Shown in pieces: positions 1-12,100 of a DNA stretch of 64,000 nt. The DNA comes from Paraphoma chrysanthemicola (lineage: Eukaryota > Ascomycota > Dothideomycetes > Pleosporales > Phaeosphaeriaceae), in NCBI GenBank assembly GCA_020744225.1, contig JAGMWG010000001.1:1426001-1490000 (forward strand), given 5' to 3'. Below the pieces are notes generated by a model that was not told where the DNA came from, did no database searches, and saw only the letters and a list, made by a program, of their open reading frames with translations. The position numbers were made by a program, and so were the translations under genes. Position 1 is the first letter of the stretch. Each line of letters opens with the position of its first letter.

Positions 1-39
1 CTATTCTCAGCATTGGACGATTCACTGACGGTTTGATAG

Positions 40-401
40 ATGGAAACATCCCACTACGCCAAGCGTGGCGACGCACCCAAGGTCGCACTTCGCGTCTCCT
101 CGGCGAAGACACTACTCAACAGCATCACAAAGAACTTTGGCACATTGCCGTTCTGCCGGCGGTATCTGGACCGTCTAGGCCATGACAAGTATCTACTGGG
201 TCTGAACAACCTGGTGTCGGCAGGTATCGTGGAGGCATACCCACCGCTGTGCGACGTTAAGGGTAGCTACACGGCACAGAGTGAACATGTAAGTTATTTT
301 CCCCCATTGATTCGTTCAAGATTTGAAGCTAATGAAATTACCAGACATTCATCCTCAGGCCAACCTGCAAGGAGGTTGTGAGCCGCGGTGATGATTACTA
401 G
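40..401 (+). CDS. Methionine aminopeptidase 2, C-terminal part (5' end outside window)
   Basis: This is the end of a type 2 methionine aminopeptidase, the cytosolic metalloenzyme that removes initiator methionine from nascent proteins. Two exons are visible, 40-288 and 345-401, separated by a GTAAGT...CCAG intron. Exon 1 is preceded by a stop and a CTGAC-branch/TAG acceptor, so the window opens inside an upstream intron and the catalytic core lies before base 1. Family hallmarks are FGTLPFCRRYLDRLG, LGLNNLVSAGIV, YPPLCDVKGSYTAQ and the terminal CKEVVSRGDDY. The glutamate in the AQ-x-EH motif corresponds to the last metal ligand of the family. The window shows nothing odd. The assignment is very secure, but only about 100 residues can be seen. 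Confidence 0.93.
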
Positions 402-1028
402 GTCCCGCGATGACAAACATTTTGGCGTACAGGGCGGAAATGCATGATCTACTACGACGAAAGCTGATTTGACGGGCAACGACTTCCATGTCTAATCTTG
501 TTTTCGATAGCATTTACATACAAAAGCAACAACCCAATACTCAAAGCATTCGCACCCATTCATCATCCATCGCCATTGATTTGGTTACTTCTGTGTCTGC
601 GCTCCTGATTGGCGTGAAAGTGAGTCGTGGGTGTTTGGAAGCCGAAAGCCTGGAACAGGGCGTAAACAAATAGCACGCATGCTTTGAAAAAGTTCTACAA
701 TTGCTGGGTGGATTAATATTGGGTCCTTGAACGCGGTGTTTTGAGGGGAAAGAGTGGGAGGGGTAATTTGGGAGAGGGCGAAGCCGAGAAGTCGGAATGA
801 GTGCTCAAAGATAAGTAGAGAGAATGGAGAGTGGGTAGACTGAGTGCGGAGATCTGGTGAAATCGTTGTTACGAGGCAGCGCACTACTGGCTATCCCTTG
901 GTGGCCAACTCACACTATATTTTGTGAAATGTGTTGGAGTAGTGATTCTCTCTCTAAGATGCTAAGCAATGAATCAATACAGACTTGAATGATTTACTGT
1001 TCCTGAATTTCTTTATGACTGTTCTCTA
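402..1028. other. Intergenic, convergent 3' ends
   Basis: This spacer lies between the stop of the aminopeptidase gene and the last exon of the methyltransferase on the opposite strand. Short open frames exist on both strands, but none has splice logic or recognisable protein character. It is probably 3' UTRs. Confidence 0.5.
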
Positions 1029-1876
1029 CTACGCAGCTTTCTTCTTCGTGATACGGTACCTTATCCGATTAGCTTGATCCATCGTTCGATCCTCACAGAC
1101 TTACAAAAACAAGTTCTCTCTTGAGTACACCTCCTTATCTGGATCGTCATCCACTTGTTTCACATCGAACATCTTCCTTGCCACCTTCATGAATTGCAAA
1201 TCAGCTCTTCTCCGCTTCTTGAAGCAGAAATAACACGTTGTGTTGTCTCCAATCAGATCCTGTAGCGTCTGTTGTAGTAGTGGGAATGCTGGCTCAAAGT
1301 ACACGCAGTCTGCAGCTAGAATGATGTCCGGATATGCAGGCAATCCCGATGGTGTTGATTCGCCCCAGTCGTATATTGTCGCCGAAACACGTGAGTCAAG
1401 ACCATTGAGTGTGATATTGCGCTTCATGAGATCGAACATTGGTTCCTGGTCAGTGATGTGTAATTTCCGGTCGGTCTTGCAGCCTAAAGATACTGCTAGA
1501 CTTTGAGCGTGTCAGAATCGTAGAGCCAAAACAGATCGCAAAGTACGGACAGGAAAAGCCTACCCAACGAGGCCACCTCCTGCGCCCAACTCAACACTGT
1601 GATATATTAGCATAACACTAAAGTTTCAAAATGGCTTACGAACATGTCTTTGCCAAAAAGATCCGTCTTGTGTGTTCTAAGCATGTACTTGCTCAAAACC
1701 ATGCCTGCCGGCCAAAGCTGCCCACCGCATCCATTCTTCAAGTCTTCGTGCAGCTTCAGTGGGGGCAGAAGTAGCCCATCGAAATCAATTTCCGTGATAC
1801 CGGCTGGCTTGATCGGCGCAGGCGGCACGAGATCCTGGCTCACCCCGAACACGTCGTTTTCTTCACTGTCGGACAT
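1029..1876 (-). CDS. EFM6: EFM6-type protein-lysine N-methyltransferase
   Basis: This is a seven-beta-strand SAM-dependent methyltransferase of the METTL21/EFM6 group. In yeast EFM6 methylates a lysine of translation elongation factor 1A. My model has four exons: 1876-1644, 1596-1564, 1500-1105 and 1059-1029 (230 residues). The SAM-binding motif I reads VELGAGGGLVGLA, made by joining exons 1-3. The post-motif II is LAADCVYFEPAFPLL, and the conserved KKRRRADLQF follows. The last small exon adds YRITKKKAA after a 45-nt intron; without it the protein would stop at a TAA inside the donor site. The first donor (GTTCGT at 1643) is non-consensus. The stronger nearby GTAAGC does not keep the frame, so that junction is the weakest point. 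The gene is divergent from the ammonium transporter. Confidence 0.85.
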
Positions 1877-2123
1877 TGTCGAGGTATGTTGCAAATCGTT
1901 GGGTGATCTTTGGTAAATGATCAGAGACGTGGTTACCAATTGTGGATAAGGGAACTGGTGGGGCAAGAATAGCCGAAAGTGCACGGGACTCTTCGACTTC
2001 CCTGACGGAAGACGTGAATGGCATGCTCCATGTGTTCGACCACGTTCATTCAAACGCTATGTAAAGATCATCAAGACCAAGCCAGCCTTGCGTTCACAAA
2101 GAAGTACACATCTCATAATTGTA

Positions 2124-2178
2124 TTATCGGCTGCTGCCCCCAATTTCACACAGCCGCCTTCCGGCCCTTATCTTATCA
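2124..2178. promoter_or_regulatory. Cluster of GATA-factor (AreA/NIT2-type) sites
   Basis: Three matches to HGATAR, read on the minus strand as YTATCD, lie here: TTATCG at 2124-2129 and an adjoining pair TTATCT/TTATCA at 2168-2178. They sit about 275-330 bp upstream of the ammonium transporter start. Paired GATA elements are the usual binding context for AreA/NIT2 nitrogen regulators, so nitrogen-derepressed transcription of the transporter is the natural inference. The short motif can occur by chance, but the tandem spacing is suggestive. Confidence 0.5.
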
Positions 2179-2452
2179 GCGCCGCTAATCTCCCTCCACC
2201 TGCCTTCATTTGACCACTCCATGCCCAGTCCAGTAGATGTGATGCGTATCAGCGACGCCCGAAAGCTGGGCATGCCTAGAAAGGAGCGGAGTCGCGATGC
2301 TTGCATGCGCTGGGCCGAGGAGGGACGCGTACCTGAATGACTTGAACATCCTTGACGTTCCTCCAGCCTTGACTTCTCTTTTCCAATACTACCGTTTGTT
2401 TGCGGAGTTGTTGATACTTGTGTGTCTTGTTCTGCGCGATCGACTGGCCATC

Positions 2453-3969
2453 ATGGGCCTTCCGACTGATGTTCTGAAAGCATGGGAAGCGTGTGATCGC
2501 ACCGACACACTGTTCGTGCTTGTTTGCTGTGTATTCTGTATGTACACAATTTCATAATACCAGCCATATCCCTTCTGACCCAATTCAGGTTGGGGCATCA
2601 TCCCAGCAGTCGGCATAGCATACTCCGGGTACACGACACGATCCAACTCCCTGGCTGCCGTCATGCCAGCCATCTTAGCTGTCATCGTGTGCTCGATCCA
2701 ATGGTTCTTGATTGGCTACACTTTGACATATGGAGAAGGAGGCGCCATCTTCGGCGACTTCAAGTATGCTTTCCACAAAGGCGTGCTTGCTGAGCCAGTT
2801 GGCACTATCCCGGCTGTGCTATTCAGCTTTTTCCAACTGGTGTTTCAAGCAACTGTCTGCGCGATCGCGGTTGGAGGAGCATGTGAGCGCGGTCGTATAT
2901 TACCGCTGATTCCATTCATATTCGTGAGTCGCAAAATGCTCATAATACCAATTCTCAGGTACTGACATTTGGTAGCTTTGGTCAACCTTCATCTACAACC
3001 CATTAGCACACATGGTCTGGGGCGGCGGTTTCCTCATGGAACTCGGCGTCGTCGACTTCGCAGGCGGCACACCCGTGCACATCAACTCTGGTGCCACCGC
3101 GACCGCAATGTCTGTCTACTTATCCTACCCACTGTTTCGGTCTCGGAAGTCAGCAACGCGAACGCCATCTCACCTCGTGATTCACCGGCCTGTCAATTCC
3201 TTGTGCCAACTTCTTGCCATGATCAGCATCTGGGGCTCATGGCTCGCTTTCGATGCCGGCACAACGCTAGCTTTTAACTTCAAATCTGTCATGGCGCTTT
3301 GCGTGACGAATCTTTGTGCTGCGAGCGGCGCGTTGACGTGGATGCTATACACCTATGTCGAAGTCAGGCGCTGGAGTTTGGACTCGTGTTTCATGGGCGC
3401 AATATCAGGCCTTATCATGATCACGCCCTCAGCCGGATTCATTGATCTACCGACCTCGTTCGTCTTCGGTATCCTCGGCGCACTGGTCTGTCGACAAGCC
3501 CTGCGGATCAAATTTACAGACTTTGCGAGGCGATGGCGCTGGGTTGATCATGGCGATACGTTTGCGACGCATTGTCTTGGTGGTATTCTAGCTACCATTG
3601 CCACTGGGTGTTTCGCGCGGAAGGAGGTCGCTGGGTATGATGGAGTGACTGAAATTGCTGGCGGCGTGTTCTTCGACGGGAATGTGCGGCAGCTTGGAAT
3701 TCAGATTGTCGAGGCGTCTGTAGGATTCTGCTGGTCGTTCGTTGGCAGCTACGCAATTTATGCACTCATTGACTGTGTTCCTGGGTTTGAGGTATTGGCT
3801 GAAGACAAGTAAGTGTATGGCCCTCGAACCTGATAGATGTTGACTAATGTGCTGCAGGGATATCATTGCTGGTCTGGATGCGAGTCAAATGGACGAAGAG
3901 ACCCTATGGACTGAAACGCAGAAATATTACCCTTACGCGGACCGTGAGGGTGAACTGCATCTGGACTGA
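2453..3969 (+). CDS. Ammonium transporter, Amt/Mep/Rh family
   Basis: This is an integral plasma-membrane ammonium permease or sensor. Four exons, 2453-2537, 2589-2923, 2976-3808 and 3858-3969, give 454 residues, the usual Amt length with about 11 transmembrane segments. The signatures are GIAYSG near the N-terminus, YNPLAHMVW, and the two pore histidines. The first is in GGTPVHINSG (about residue 175) and the second in DTFATHCLGGI (about residue 339). The loop normally reading RPHN is altered to HRPVN, so this is a divergent paralogue rather than the commonest fungal MepA type. The C-terminal tail is short (WTETQKYYPYADREGELHLD) and lacks a long regulatory extension. The ATG at 2453 was chosen because it immediately precedes the first hydrophobic helix and joins in frame. 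GATA sites upstream suggest nitrogen control. Confidence 0.93.
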
Positions 3970-4063
3970 GCATTCTCCTGCACAGTGCTCCGAATAACGT
4001 GTGATAACGCGCGAAATTTATTGAACTGAACTACATAGATTCCCAAGAATTATTCAGGGGGCT

Positions 4064-5155
4064 TTAGCTGAATGTAGGAAAGTAATCCGACCACTCCGGC
4101 GTCTTGTAAACACTGGCAGGAACAGACCTTAAGCCCACAAACATTTCCACAAACATGTACAGCCTAACTACAACGTAGAAGCCTACAATCACGGTGGAAA
4201 CATTATATTCATCCTCGGAGAAATGGAAATACAACCCGAATATGATCGGGATGATTGTACTAACGATGCTGCAGATCCTCCAAGTCAACTGCTCCGCATA
4301 TGTTGGGAAGTGGAACTGCCATGCTACCACGTGGATTCCGCCGAAAATTATCACAATGAGAAGAAAAATAGCGTTGAAACGCCACTCCGACTCGTGGAAA
4401 TCATCTTCGCTGAGTCCTACGCGAGCGCATGAGTCTGACGATGCCGTAGCGCGCTTTTTGTCTTCGATTACAATTGGTTGTCGAATGTCGAATGGCTTTG
4501 CCCACCAGAGACTGTACGTGCATACCGCGCAGAAGACGATTCCAAGGGTGAAGAGCTCCAAAGTCGTCACGGCCAAGCCCTGAACTACTCGACCGGCCAG
4601 CTGAGTTATGAACCACAGGATCTGCACCAGTGCCAACGACTTCACGGACCAGTCCGATTTACTGCGATCGGAAATTTCGCGCTCCTCAATCTCGGGCCAC
4701 AACAGCTGCCCTGTCTTGAGCAAATTGTAAAGATCTTTGGTGCGTAGCCGTTTCCTTGTGGCGTCGTGTTCGTGGTTCGTTTCGAAGACGAAGCCTCCCA
4801 TCATGAGAAAGTAGCACTTTTTCATAGACCAGCGATTTGACGCAGGTGACTTAAGCATGTTAGACTAGCCCTGACAGGTCTCTAGATGATATACCAATGA
4901 TTGTAACTGTTTAGCATCCATGAATTCGCTCAAAGCTAAAGTGGCGAATATTTCTGGCCCGAGTAGGCAAATGAGAAGGTACCCAACACGGCGACAGAAG
5001 ATTTTCCATTCGCTCTCTGCCAGGGCCGGTAGGTTGGGATGTACGGCGCTCCAAGTGCAGAGGAATGTCGTCGCGAAGCAGCTCCAGAGAAGCCCCATTG
5101 TTCCTCGACCATTTGGTTCGGAAGCCCAGCCGGTGGTGCTGGTAGTAGAGTTCAT
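4064..5155 (-). CDS. Uncharacterised fungal multi-pass membrane protein
   Basis: Two exons, 5155-4895 and 4849-4064, are joined across a 45-nt intron with a TCTAAC branch point, giving 348 residues. The protein belongs to a widespread, functionally unknown Pezizomycotina family. Its N-terminus has GWASEPNGRGTMGLLWSC followed by FLCTWSAVHPNLP, and then a conserved MGGFVF segment around residue 107. Five to six hydrophobic helices are visible, mostly in the C-terminal half (for example LALVQILWFITQLAG, FNAIFLLIVIIFGGIHVVAW and VSTIIPIIFGLYF). No enzyme motif is present. I know the family by sight but do not know a function. The final residues (WSDYFPTFS) are typical of members ending in an aromatic-rich tail. 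Confidence 0.8.
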
Positions 5156-6565
5156 TGTAGCGACGTCTCGTGTAGGCTGACAGTGAACATGAGTGCGTTT
5201 TGCGAGAGAAGGCGGCGTTTATGTATGTCTTCATGAACAAGGCTGAAACTCAGCCTTTCCACCCTCAGATTGAGCTGGTGGCTTTTTGCTGCACCCACGC
5301 GATGCCGTCTCCAGCGAATGCTAGCCAATCATGCCCACGCTTTTGGAGGACTCTCAGCATCGCCACAATGCACTCGAGGTTTGGGTGGCAGTGCCGGGTC
5401 GTGGTGCAATTCGACTGGACGCTTAGCGAGAGGGCGTGCCTCGCGCCTGAAAAGGGGGAAGGAAGTAACATGTGACGATGAGCAACAAATGCTGCGAAAA
5501 GGTTGCAGGGTGAGATGCAAAGGAGAGGAAATTGCGGTTTTGGTTGATAAGCAGTTGTCGGTCTTGCTTGATGAAGCTTGGAGACAGTAGCTGTGCTTAA
5601 TGAGGAATGCGGCTCTGATGACATTGGCAGGACCGAGCCTGTATATCAACAACAATTGACTCCGACGTAGAATCACTGCATCAGTTGCGACTTGCTTGCA
5701 CACTGGTAGTAGCATTACAGGACTATGCATTTTCCACCTGTAGATAATGACATTTGTTGTAATCGACGCACACCGCTTACCCTACTACGCTATCCGCGGC
5801 CGGTAGCGGCCAGGTAGCTCGCGAGTAAATGCTGAAGTGTAAGAGTTACTCCCGAATGTCCGGCTTGTGACGATGCATGCTCCCCGACTTCACACCATCG
5901 CAGCAGCGAAGCAGCAATGAGTACCGACCGGCAGCACCCAGTATCTGGTGGCTCCCGTAAGCGTGATGTGTGATTCGTCATAGCGTTTGTAGAATGCTGT
6001 TTGGGAAACGTCAGGCTTCACATGTGCACGCGAACCCCGCACTCTACCTCTGATGGCGAAGCATTCGACTTCGATGATGCACTGGTTGGAGTCAGCTCTT
6101 GGGGTGTGAAAGGCCCTCATCTTGAAATGCGCTGACTGTCGCTGATTGTGAGCATGACTCCACGTAGATGAGTGAGCAACGTTCAGGCTCTTGATTGAGT
6201 GCAAAGAGCATATGTTCCTGCGCAGATCATGGTTCGGCCGCCAATCAGACGCAGCTCCACGGCCGTTTGAGCCAGCAGCTCGTCGCATGGAGCTCAACCC
6301 CACCATTCCCATCACCAAACCCCAAACGCCTGCATACATCATTCACGCCCGCACCCACACCCATACCCACCTCCCACCCCGTCCGCTGCATCGCCCGCCA
6401 CTCCTCTCCCAGCATCTGCACCCCTTCGACAGCCATTGCGCACGTCCACCTACACTCCCGGAGTCGTGACGTGCACGCGGTCTTGATGGAGCTTGCCCGG
6501 CTACTGGCCTCATCGCGATTGCCGTAGGAGGACGCCCCCGTCTTCCACAGCTAGCGATAGCCAGT
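5156..6565. other. Intergenic stretch
   Basis: About 1.4 kb lies between the membrane-protein start and the carrier start, so it holds two divergent promoters. It contains a pyrimidine-rich CCCACAC/CCCATACC run near 6350-6385. Overlapping frames occur on both strands, but none looks like a gene. Confidence 0.4.
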
Positions 6566-7943
6566 ATGCCGCAGCATGAAGAAGAGAGGCCCAATGTGAA
6601 GAACATCCCAAACCGGCCCAAGGACCTGACGGATGTTTCGCGGGCCGTCTTGAGGAGCGAGCAGGCAAAAAGATGGACCAAGAGATACAGGACCGAGGTC
6701 GCTGCGAGCTCGAGCAGCCTGCTCTCCACATTTGTCGCGGTATGCAGAGGAGACCCTTGACGAGAAAAAGTGCTGAAAGAGCTAATTGGGCCCAGTATCC
6801 CCTCGACTCGGTCAAGACGCGATTGCAAGCGTACGATAGCTCACAAAGTCTCTCGCGACCACGCTGACGTCTCCTAGCTACAAGTTCAATTCGTTCAGCG
6901 ACTGCGTCCGCCATACATACAGAACTGAGGGCTTCCATGGCTTCTGGCGAGGTACACCTTCCACCCCAGCCTGCGCCAGAGAGCAAAGCTGACCGCGTGC
7001 ACAGGTGTCTGGTCTCCTCTCGCCAGCATCACCCTCGTCCGAACCGTGTCATTCTCCATATACCAGCGCTCTAAGTACGCGCTCGATGACTGGATATACC
7101 AAGCCACTGGCAGCTCGCCGCTCGTCATCGCCAACACCAGAGGCGCATATCCCACCTTGTCGACCGTCGCATGTTTTGGGCTGGCAGGCGCCGGTGCGGG
7201 TGCTACTATAACGGCAATTGCTTGTATGCACGTCACAGAGTATTGGTGTTCAATCGCTAATGGCTACAGGCCCGTTCGAGCTGACGAAGCTGAGCGCGCA
7301 AATTTCCGTCTTAATGGCTGATCGCAGCGATGGAGGCGGCAAGAACGACGCGATAAGGAAAAGCTATCAGAATCTCGGCACGCTCAAGACGGCACAGAAT
7401 CTGATTAAGCATCGGGGCTGGAGAGGCTTGTACTCGGGGTTTCACTTACATTTGCGTAAGTTGGCATGGAGGAGCAGGGATTGACACGAGCTGATCTGAC
7501 CTAGTTCGCGATTCGATTGGCACCGGCATCTACTTCGTCACATACGAAAGTATAAAGCAGATATTGGCGAATGCGCGCGGCACTTCTCCTACACATCCGC
7601 TGGCAGTAGTGGTCGCTGGCGGAATGTGTGGCCTGGTCAGCTGGGCATGCGTGAGTCTCCTTGAGATAGACAACTGTCAGCTTAAGCACTAACCGAATGA
7701 CAGATCTTTCCCATTGACACGGCGAAGAGCATCTACCAGCGGAACTGCCTTGTCGGAGGACGAGAAAAAGCAACGCGACCGAAGATTCAATTTATGAACC
7801 CCAGGATGTATCGTGGGCTGGGCGTGTCCATGTCGCGCTCGTGTGTTGTCAACGCCATTTTCTTTACCGCATTCGAATTCACCAAGAAGCGCATCAACCA
7901 CATGACCGTGGATGAGGAGCTTCTGCACGCAAACGATCTTTAG
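6566..7943 (+). CDS. Mitochondrial carrier (SLC25 family)
   Basis: This is an inner-membrane solute carrier; the substrate cannot be told from sequence. Seven exons, 6566-6739, 6796-6830, 6878-6951, 7005-7223, 7270-7455, 7505-7650 and 7704-7943, close to 299 residues, the standard carrier length. All three repeat signatures Px[DE]xx[KR] are seen: YPLDSVKTR after helix 1, CPFELTKL after helix 3 and FPIDTAKS after helix 5. The partner glycine-rich motifs are GFHGFWRG, GWRGLYSGF and MYRGLGVS. The second signature has Glu in place of Asp and Leu-Thr between, which sets it apart from the common ADP/ATP and carnitine subfamilies. The N-terminus (about 45 residues) is polar and charged. Each exon junction falls in frame with consensus splice sites, so the model is reliable despite heavy fragmentation. 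Confidence 0.9.
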
Positions 7944-8736
7944 TCTGAAAGTAACAATACCTGTCTTTGGTTGAGATGGAGTTTGTAACCACGAATGTAT
8001 CTGCATAGGGCACGGTTTGGGAGTACAGGATGTGTGCAATTGGAATCAGACACTCTGTAAGTCACTTTGGTTCAGACACACTTATTTGCATAGCATTGAA
8101 TACGAAACACGTATCTCACACTTCGCCACTATCTAGATATTCTGCTCGTTCTTTCATAATGGTCTGTTGACTTAGCAGATGGGTTCGTTTTGCGGAGCGC
8201 CTGCGTCGAGAACATTGCACACGAACGGCAATCACTATGCGGCCAATGTCTAATCCAATCCCATGTATCCTCTGGTCAGACCAGATGCGTCCTTTTCCAA
8301 CTACCTGCTGAGGGTCTCGCCCATGACAAAAGCAGCTCAAGCAACAGTCATGACCATAAACTCTATCACACCACGAAATCGCATATTTACCGCACCTTTA
8401 CGTCAATTAAGATCATGGTGTACGCGGACACAAAACATTTGTCCTTTTCCTGGCGATGTCGCGCCTGGTCGAGCTCGTGACATCTTATTTGAACTGATTT
8501 GAATGCAGCGCACTATGATTATTTCATGTCTAGAAAAACATCAAAGACCCCATATGACTTCTGAGCACAAGAAGCTCCCCAAGGCCCTTTGACCCAGCAT
8601 TGAGATGGACTCACTCTCTCCTACCTACCTCCAACTTTCCATTGCTATACTCTACTACAGTAATTGAAATGCTTAGAATCGAGCCAGCAGAAGCCGTCGT
8701 ATTCAAGTCGGGCATAATGCTGTTAGTTTGGACAGC

Positions 8737-9122
8737 ATGAGCACACCTGTGAGGTCTGACGTTGGTGAAGAGTATGCTTCATCATCAAGAAACACGTCGA
8801 AGTCGACCTGGGCCATCTACAAGCCGATTAGATACCACTGCATTGCCCGTGTGAGTCGTTCGTTGTAAGGCTTCCATTCTCGTACATTACTGGTTTTTTA
8901 TGGGTTTAGGCATGTGACATCGCCACTAACATACCTTCTTCTCTACATCCAAAAATCGAGTTGGGTACAGTTGAGATACGCACTCCTGGTGCGTTGGAGC
9001 ACTTTCTACCACATGGAAACATGCCGTGCATTTGTGTTTACAAGCATCTACGTATGTCTCAATTACACAGGAAGATACTGTCTCATTCATCTCTTTTTGA
9101 TACATTGAATATATGTAGCTGA
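8737..9122 (+). CDS. Possible small two-exon gene, no recognised family
   Basis: An ATG at 8737 opens a 38-codon exon (8737-8850). This joins in phase, through a consensus GTGAGT donor and TTTAG acceptor, to a 71-codon exon (8910-9122). Together they encode 108 residues without a stop. The predicted protein is hydrophilic at the start (SDVGEEYASSSRNTSKS) and carries several Cys and His residues later. No domain is recognisable. A long antisense open frame (8926-9651) overlaps exon 2, so chance openness of the region is a real possibility. The clean splice sites are the only positive evidence. Confidence 0.28.
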
Positions 9123-12100
9123 AAGGATACATACGCATATGTAGCGGACGTGGAAAGGTTGAATGATAGTGAGAAGGTGTGCGGATTCGAGCACCTGAAG
9201 CGAACGATATGTATATACCAGAGTCTCTGCATGTAAGGAATATAGAAGGGAAGATGGTATAGCATACACTAGGAAAAGATATCCTGCTTGTGAGGCGAGG
9301 GAGCAGCAATGAGTCTTGACACATCAAATTCTTCTCCATTGTATTTCTAGGTAGATGCGTAGAGCACAATTTCGCGCCGTAGCATCTAAACCAGCTGTGC
9401 CCAAGGAGAAGCACTTTGGCTGTGATGCGACTTTTGATCAACCTATCCATCATCGCTTCCCATCTATCATCGACTACGGCCAGCATCATGGCTGGAGTGT
9501 GTGTGACGACAATGACTGGAAAATAATTGCAGATTTGAGACGGAGCTAAACACATCCTAAGATGCCACTCCAGGATACGGAGGAGTAATAGTTTCGCGGA
9601 AAGCAAATAAGACGCATCCCCTGAGCTGCCCGATATCAACTTCATCATCATTTACGCTTTGGAGTTCGCAACATCTGCTGTGAAAGCCACGAAAGACATA
9701 TACTAAACCTGTGATTCAAACAATGTGACCGTGGAGAGAGGTTGCGCGTTTTGTTCTTAGAGCGTCTAATTTACATGTCCAACTACAAATGGTTGTACCC
9801 AAAAAGTGCTTTGTTATCGCAATGACAAAGGCTGTCATCTGAGCGGGTTTCGAATGGCAAAATAGATCTCTGCCGTCACTTACTTCTCGCCTTGAACTAC
9901 GCGAGACAAAGTATAGCCACACCGAGCGGTGCTTTAAATAGCAGAAAGGATCAACGACATCGCTCGGGCAGTATCATTAGATACCAAGCGACCCTGGAGC
10001 TAAAGATTTTCGTGATCAAATCTGAGGCACACGGGAGAATGGGCTGAAGGCATGATTAGCAAGGCAGGACTGCTTGCGGATTTCAAAGCATTTTCGTGAG
10101 AAACTGTAAAGTCCCGAGTCCTGAGTATGCAATTCCAAATCGCGAAGGCCCATGGAAGATGTTCTTGGTCACTGCCAGATGACATGTCCTCAGGCTCGTT
10201 CCAGCAGAGATTGTGCAATGACTAATGCCAAAATCGCAGTTGAGTCCGGATACATTTTCCGACAGACGATGAGTAGTGTATCAGCAATCGCGGTTTGTGA
10301 TCAGGACGCTTTCGAAAAAGAATAAACGAAAAAGTAGGGTATGGATGCGCCTAGGCCAATTAGTAGATCTCACGGTCGCCACTTAGTACGGAGATATCTT
10401 GGTAGCGGGTGAGGCTGCGGGAGGTATCCACAGGGAGGCGAACTGCTTTGGTGACCACGAACGGATAGTTGGGTGCAGTCAGCGATCCGGAAGGTGGCTT
10501 GCGTGGGTGCACCGTGTCGCTGGGAGCAGCATGTGAAGAGGCATTGACCAGTCAGCCTTGTGAACGAGGACGGTACCGCCGCGCCCGACTTGTTTGACAT
10601 CGTATTGGAATCACGATTATAATTATCCAAATACGGAAGTCAATTTCGATGAATGAGGTGGTAACCCGTATTGGATCGAAGGATAGCTGAGAAATCTAAA
10701 CTCGTACATCAGCTCACAATTGCAGCTATCGAAACACCCAAGCAGGAGGTGGTTGCGCAAGTTAGCCCGTCATCGGCAGCCTGCAGCTCAGCAGTTACTA
10801 AGACCACCTGTTGGTACCCACGGCCACGTGGAAGCCAACACTGACCACCATCAGGCCAGGCAATATAAAGTAAGAATCATAGATTACCGAGTGCGGCGCG
10901 ATCGGAAAGACTGAGCCGCAAATGCGGCAGTCGTAACGAGCGTGCGACACGTCCTCAGCCGCTTGCTAAGTTCAACGTAAGCTTGAGCTTACTGTAAGCC
11001 TCGCAAGATGGACGCAGCATCTGCCGGTCTTGGTGACCAAGAGCGGAAGGTGTTTGCAGATTTTGCTTTTGCAGGGACAACCATCTGGGGAGACCTCGGA
11101 ACGAAGTATATTCGCTCGGGCCAATTGTCGCAAACTCATGTTGGCGTAAGCAGGCATGAGTGCATGAGTAAATAATGCCGTGGCGTGGTATGCGGAGTTA
11201 CGAGGTTGGCACCGTCGCGGAGCGGGTTCGAACGAATCGGCACCTCGCGGTCGGTACAACCTCGTCTTGTTACGGCCGAGGTCATACCGCAAGGTTGAAA
11301 ATCGGCAGCGCGAACTGCGAACATGCTGCGAATGCAGGACGAGCAATCGGCGGCCGCGCTGACATTTTTGTCTCAATTTGATGAAGCTGATGAGCAGAAT
11401 GTCCGCTTACCAACTGCCATGGCTGGACGGCATGCCGCGGTAAGGAGCATCTCAGTGCCGAGTTTCGAAAACAGGTTCACAAGGTTCCAAGATTAGCCCA
11501 ACGGTTGACAACAGAATCGTAATCGCACGGTGGTTGTACCGTGCAACTGGAGACCTTGGCGGGTGCACAGCAAAAGTCGCATGGTAAGCGCAATGGGACT
11601 AGTTGCTAGAGGGAACGGTTACGCTGAAATGCTGGTTGACGTGGAGGTCACCCAACGCCGGCAGCATGTTGGGTGGGACCCGAACAGGTGGTTGCCCTGC
11701 ATCTCGAGGACACAAGACCGTGGAGACGCAAGACGCACAGGATGTCTTGCGAGCTGCCAAATTAGCCGACAGTTGAGAAGGGCGCGAAAAGGTGGACCTG
11801 GAGCAAAGGTTATTTGGCACGTCGTCATTTGAACGCACCAAGTCGTTCATCTAAAGTGCAAAGGTGGTGCAACCCCTCATGCCTCAGGCGTCATGATCGT
11901 CATTCTGAGACCCTCTGCAGGTATCGAACGGGAGAAATCTCGTCACTTGCCAAGACGACGCAGGGTCTTGGGAAGCCGCGGCCGCACATTGGTTGGCAGG
12001 TCCGCTAAGTAGATAGCGCCCGTCAGGGTCCCACACCAAGCGGACACCATTCCGCAAAACGTTGGCGATCATGACTGCATTGCTCCCTTTGAGCGATGAT

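Noticed and set aside
8926..9651. 241-codon minus-strand open frame
   Set aside because: No domain, odd composition, no splice or promoter support, and overlap with another candidate; kept only as a note.
11210..11260. tRNA-like GGGTTCGAA box
   Set aside because: No matching acceptor stem, A box or cloverleaf could be folded around it.
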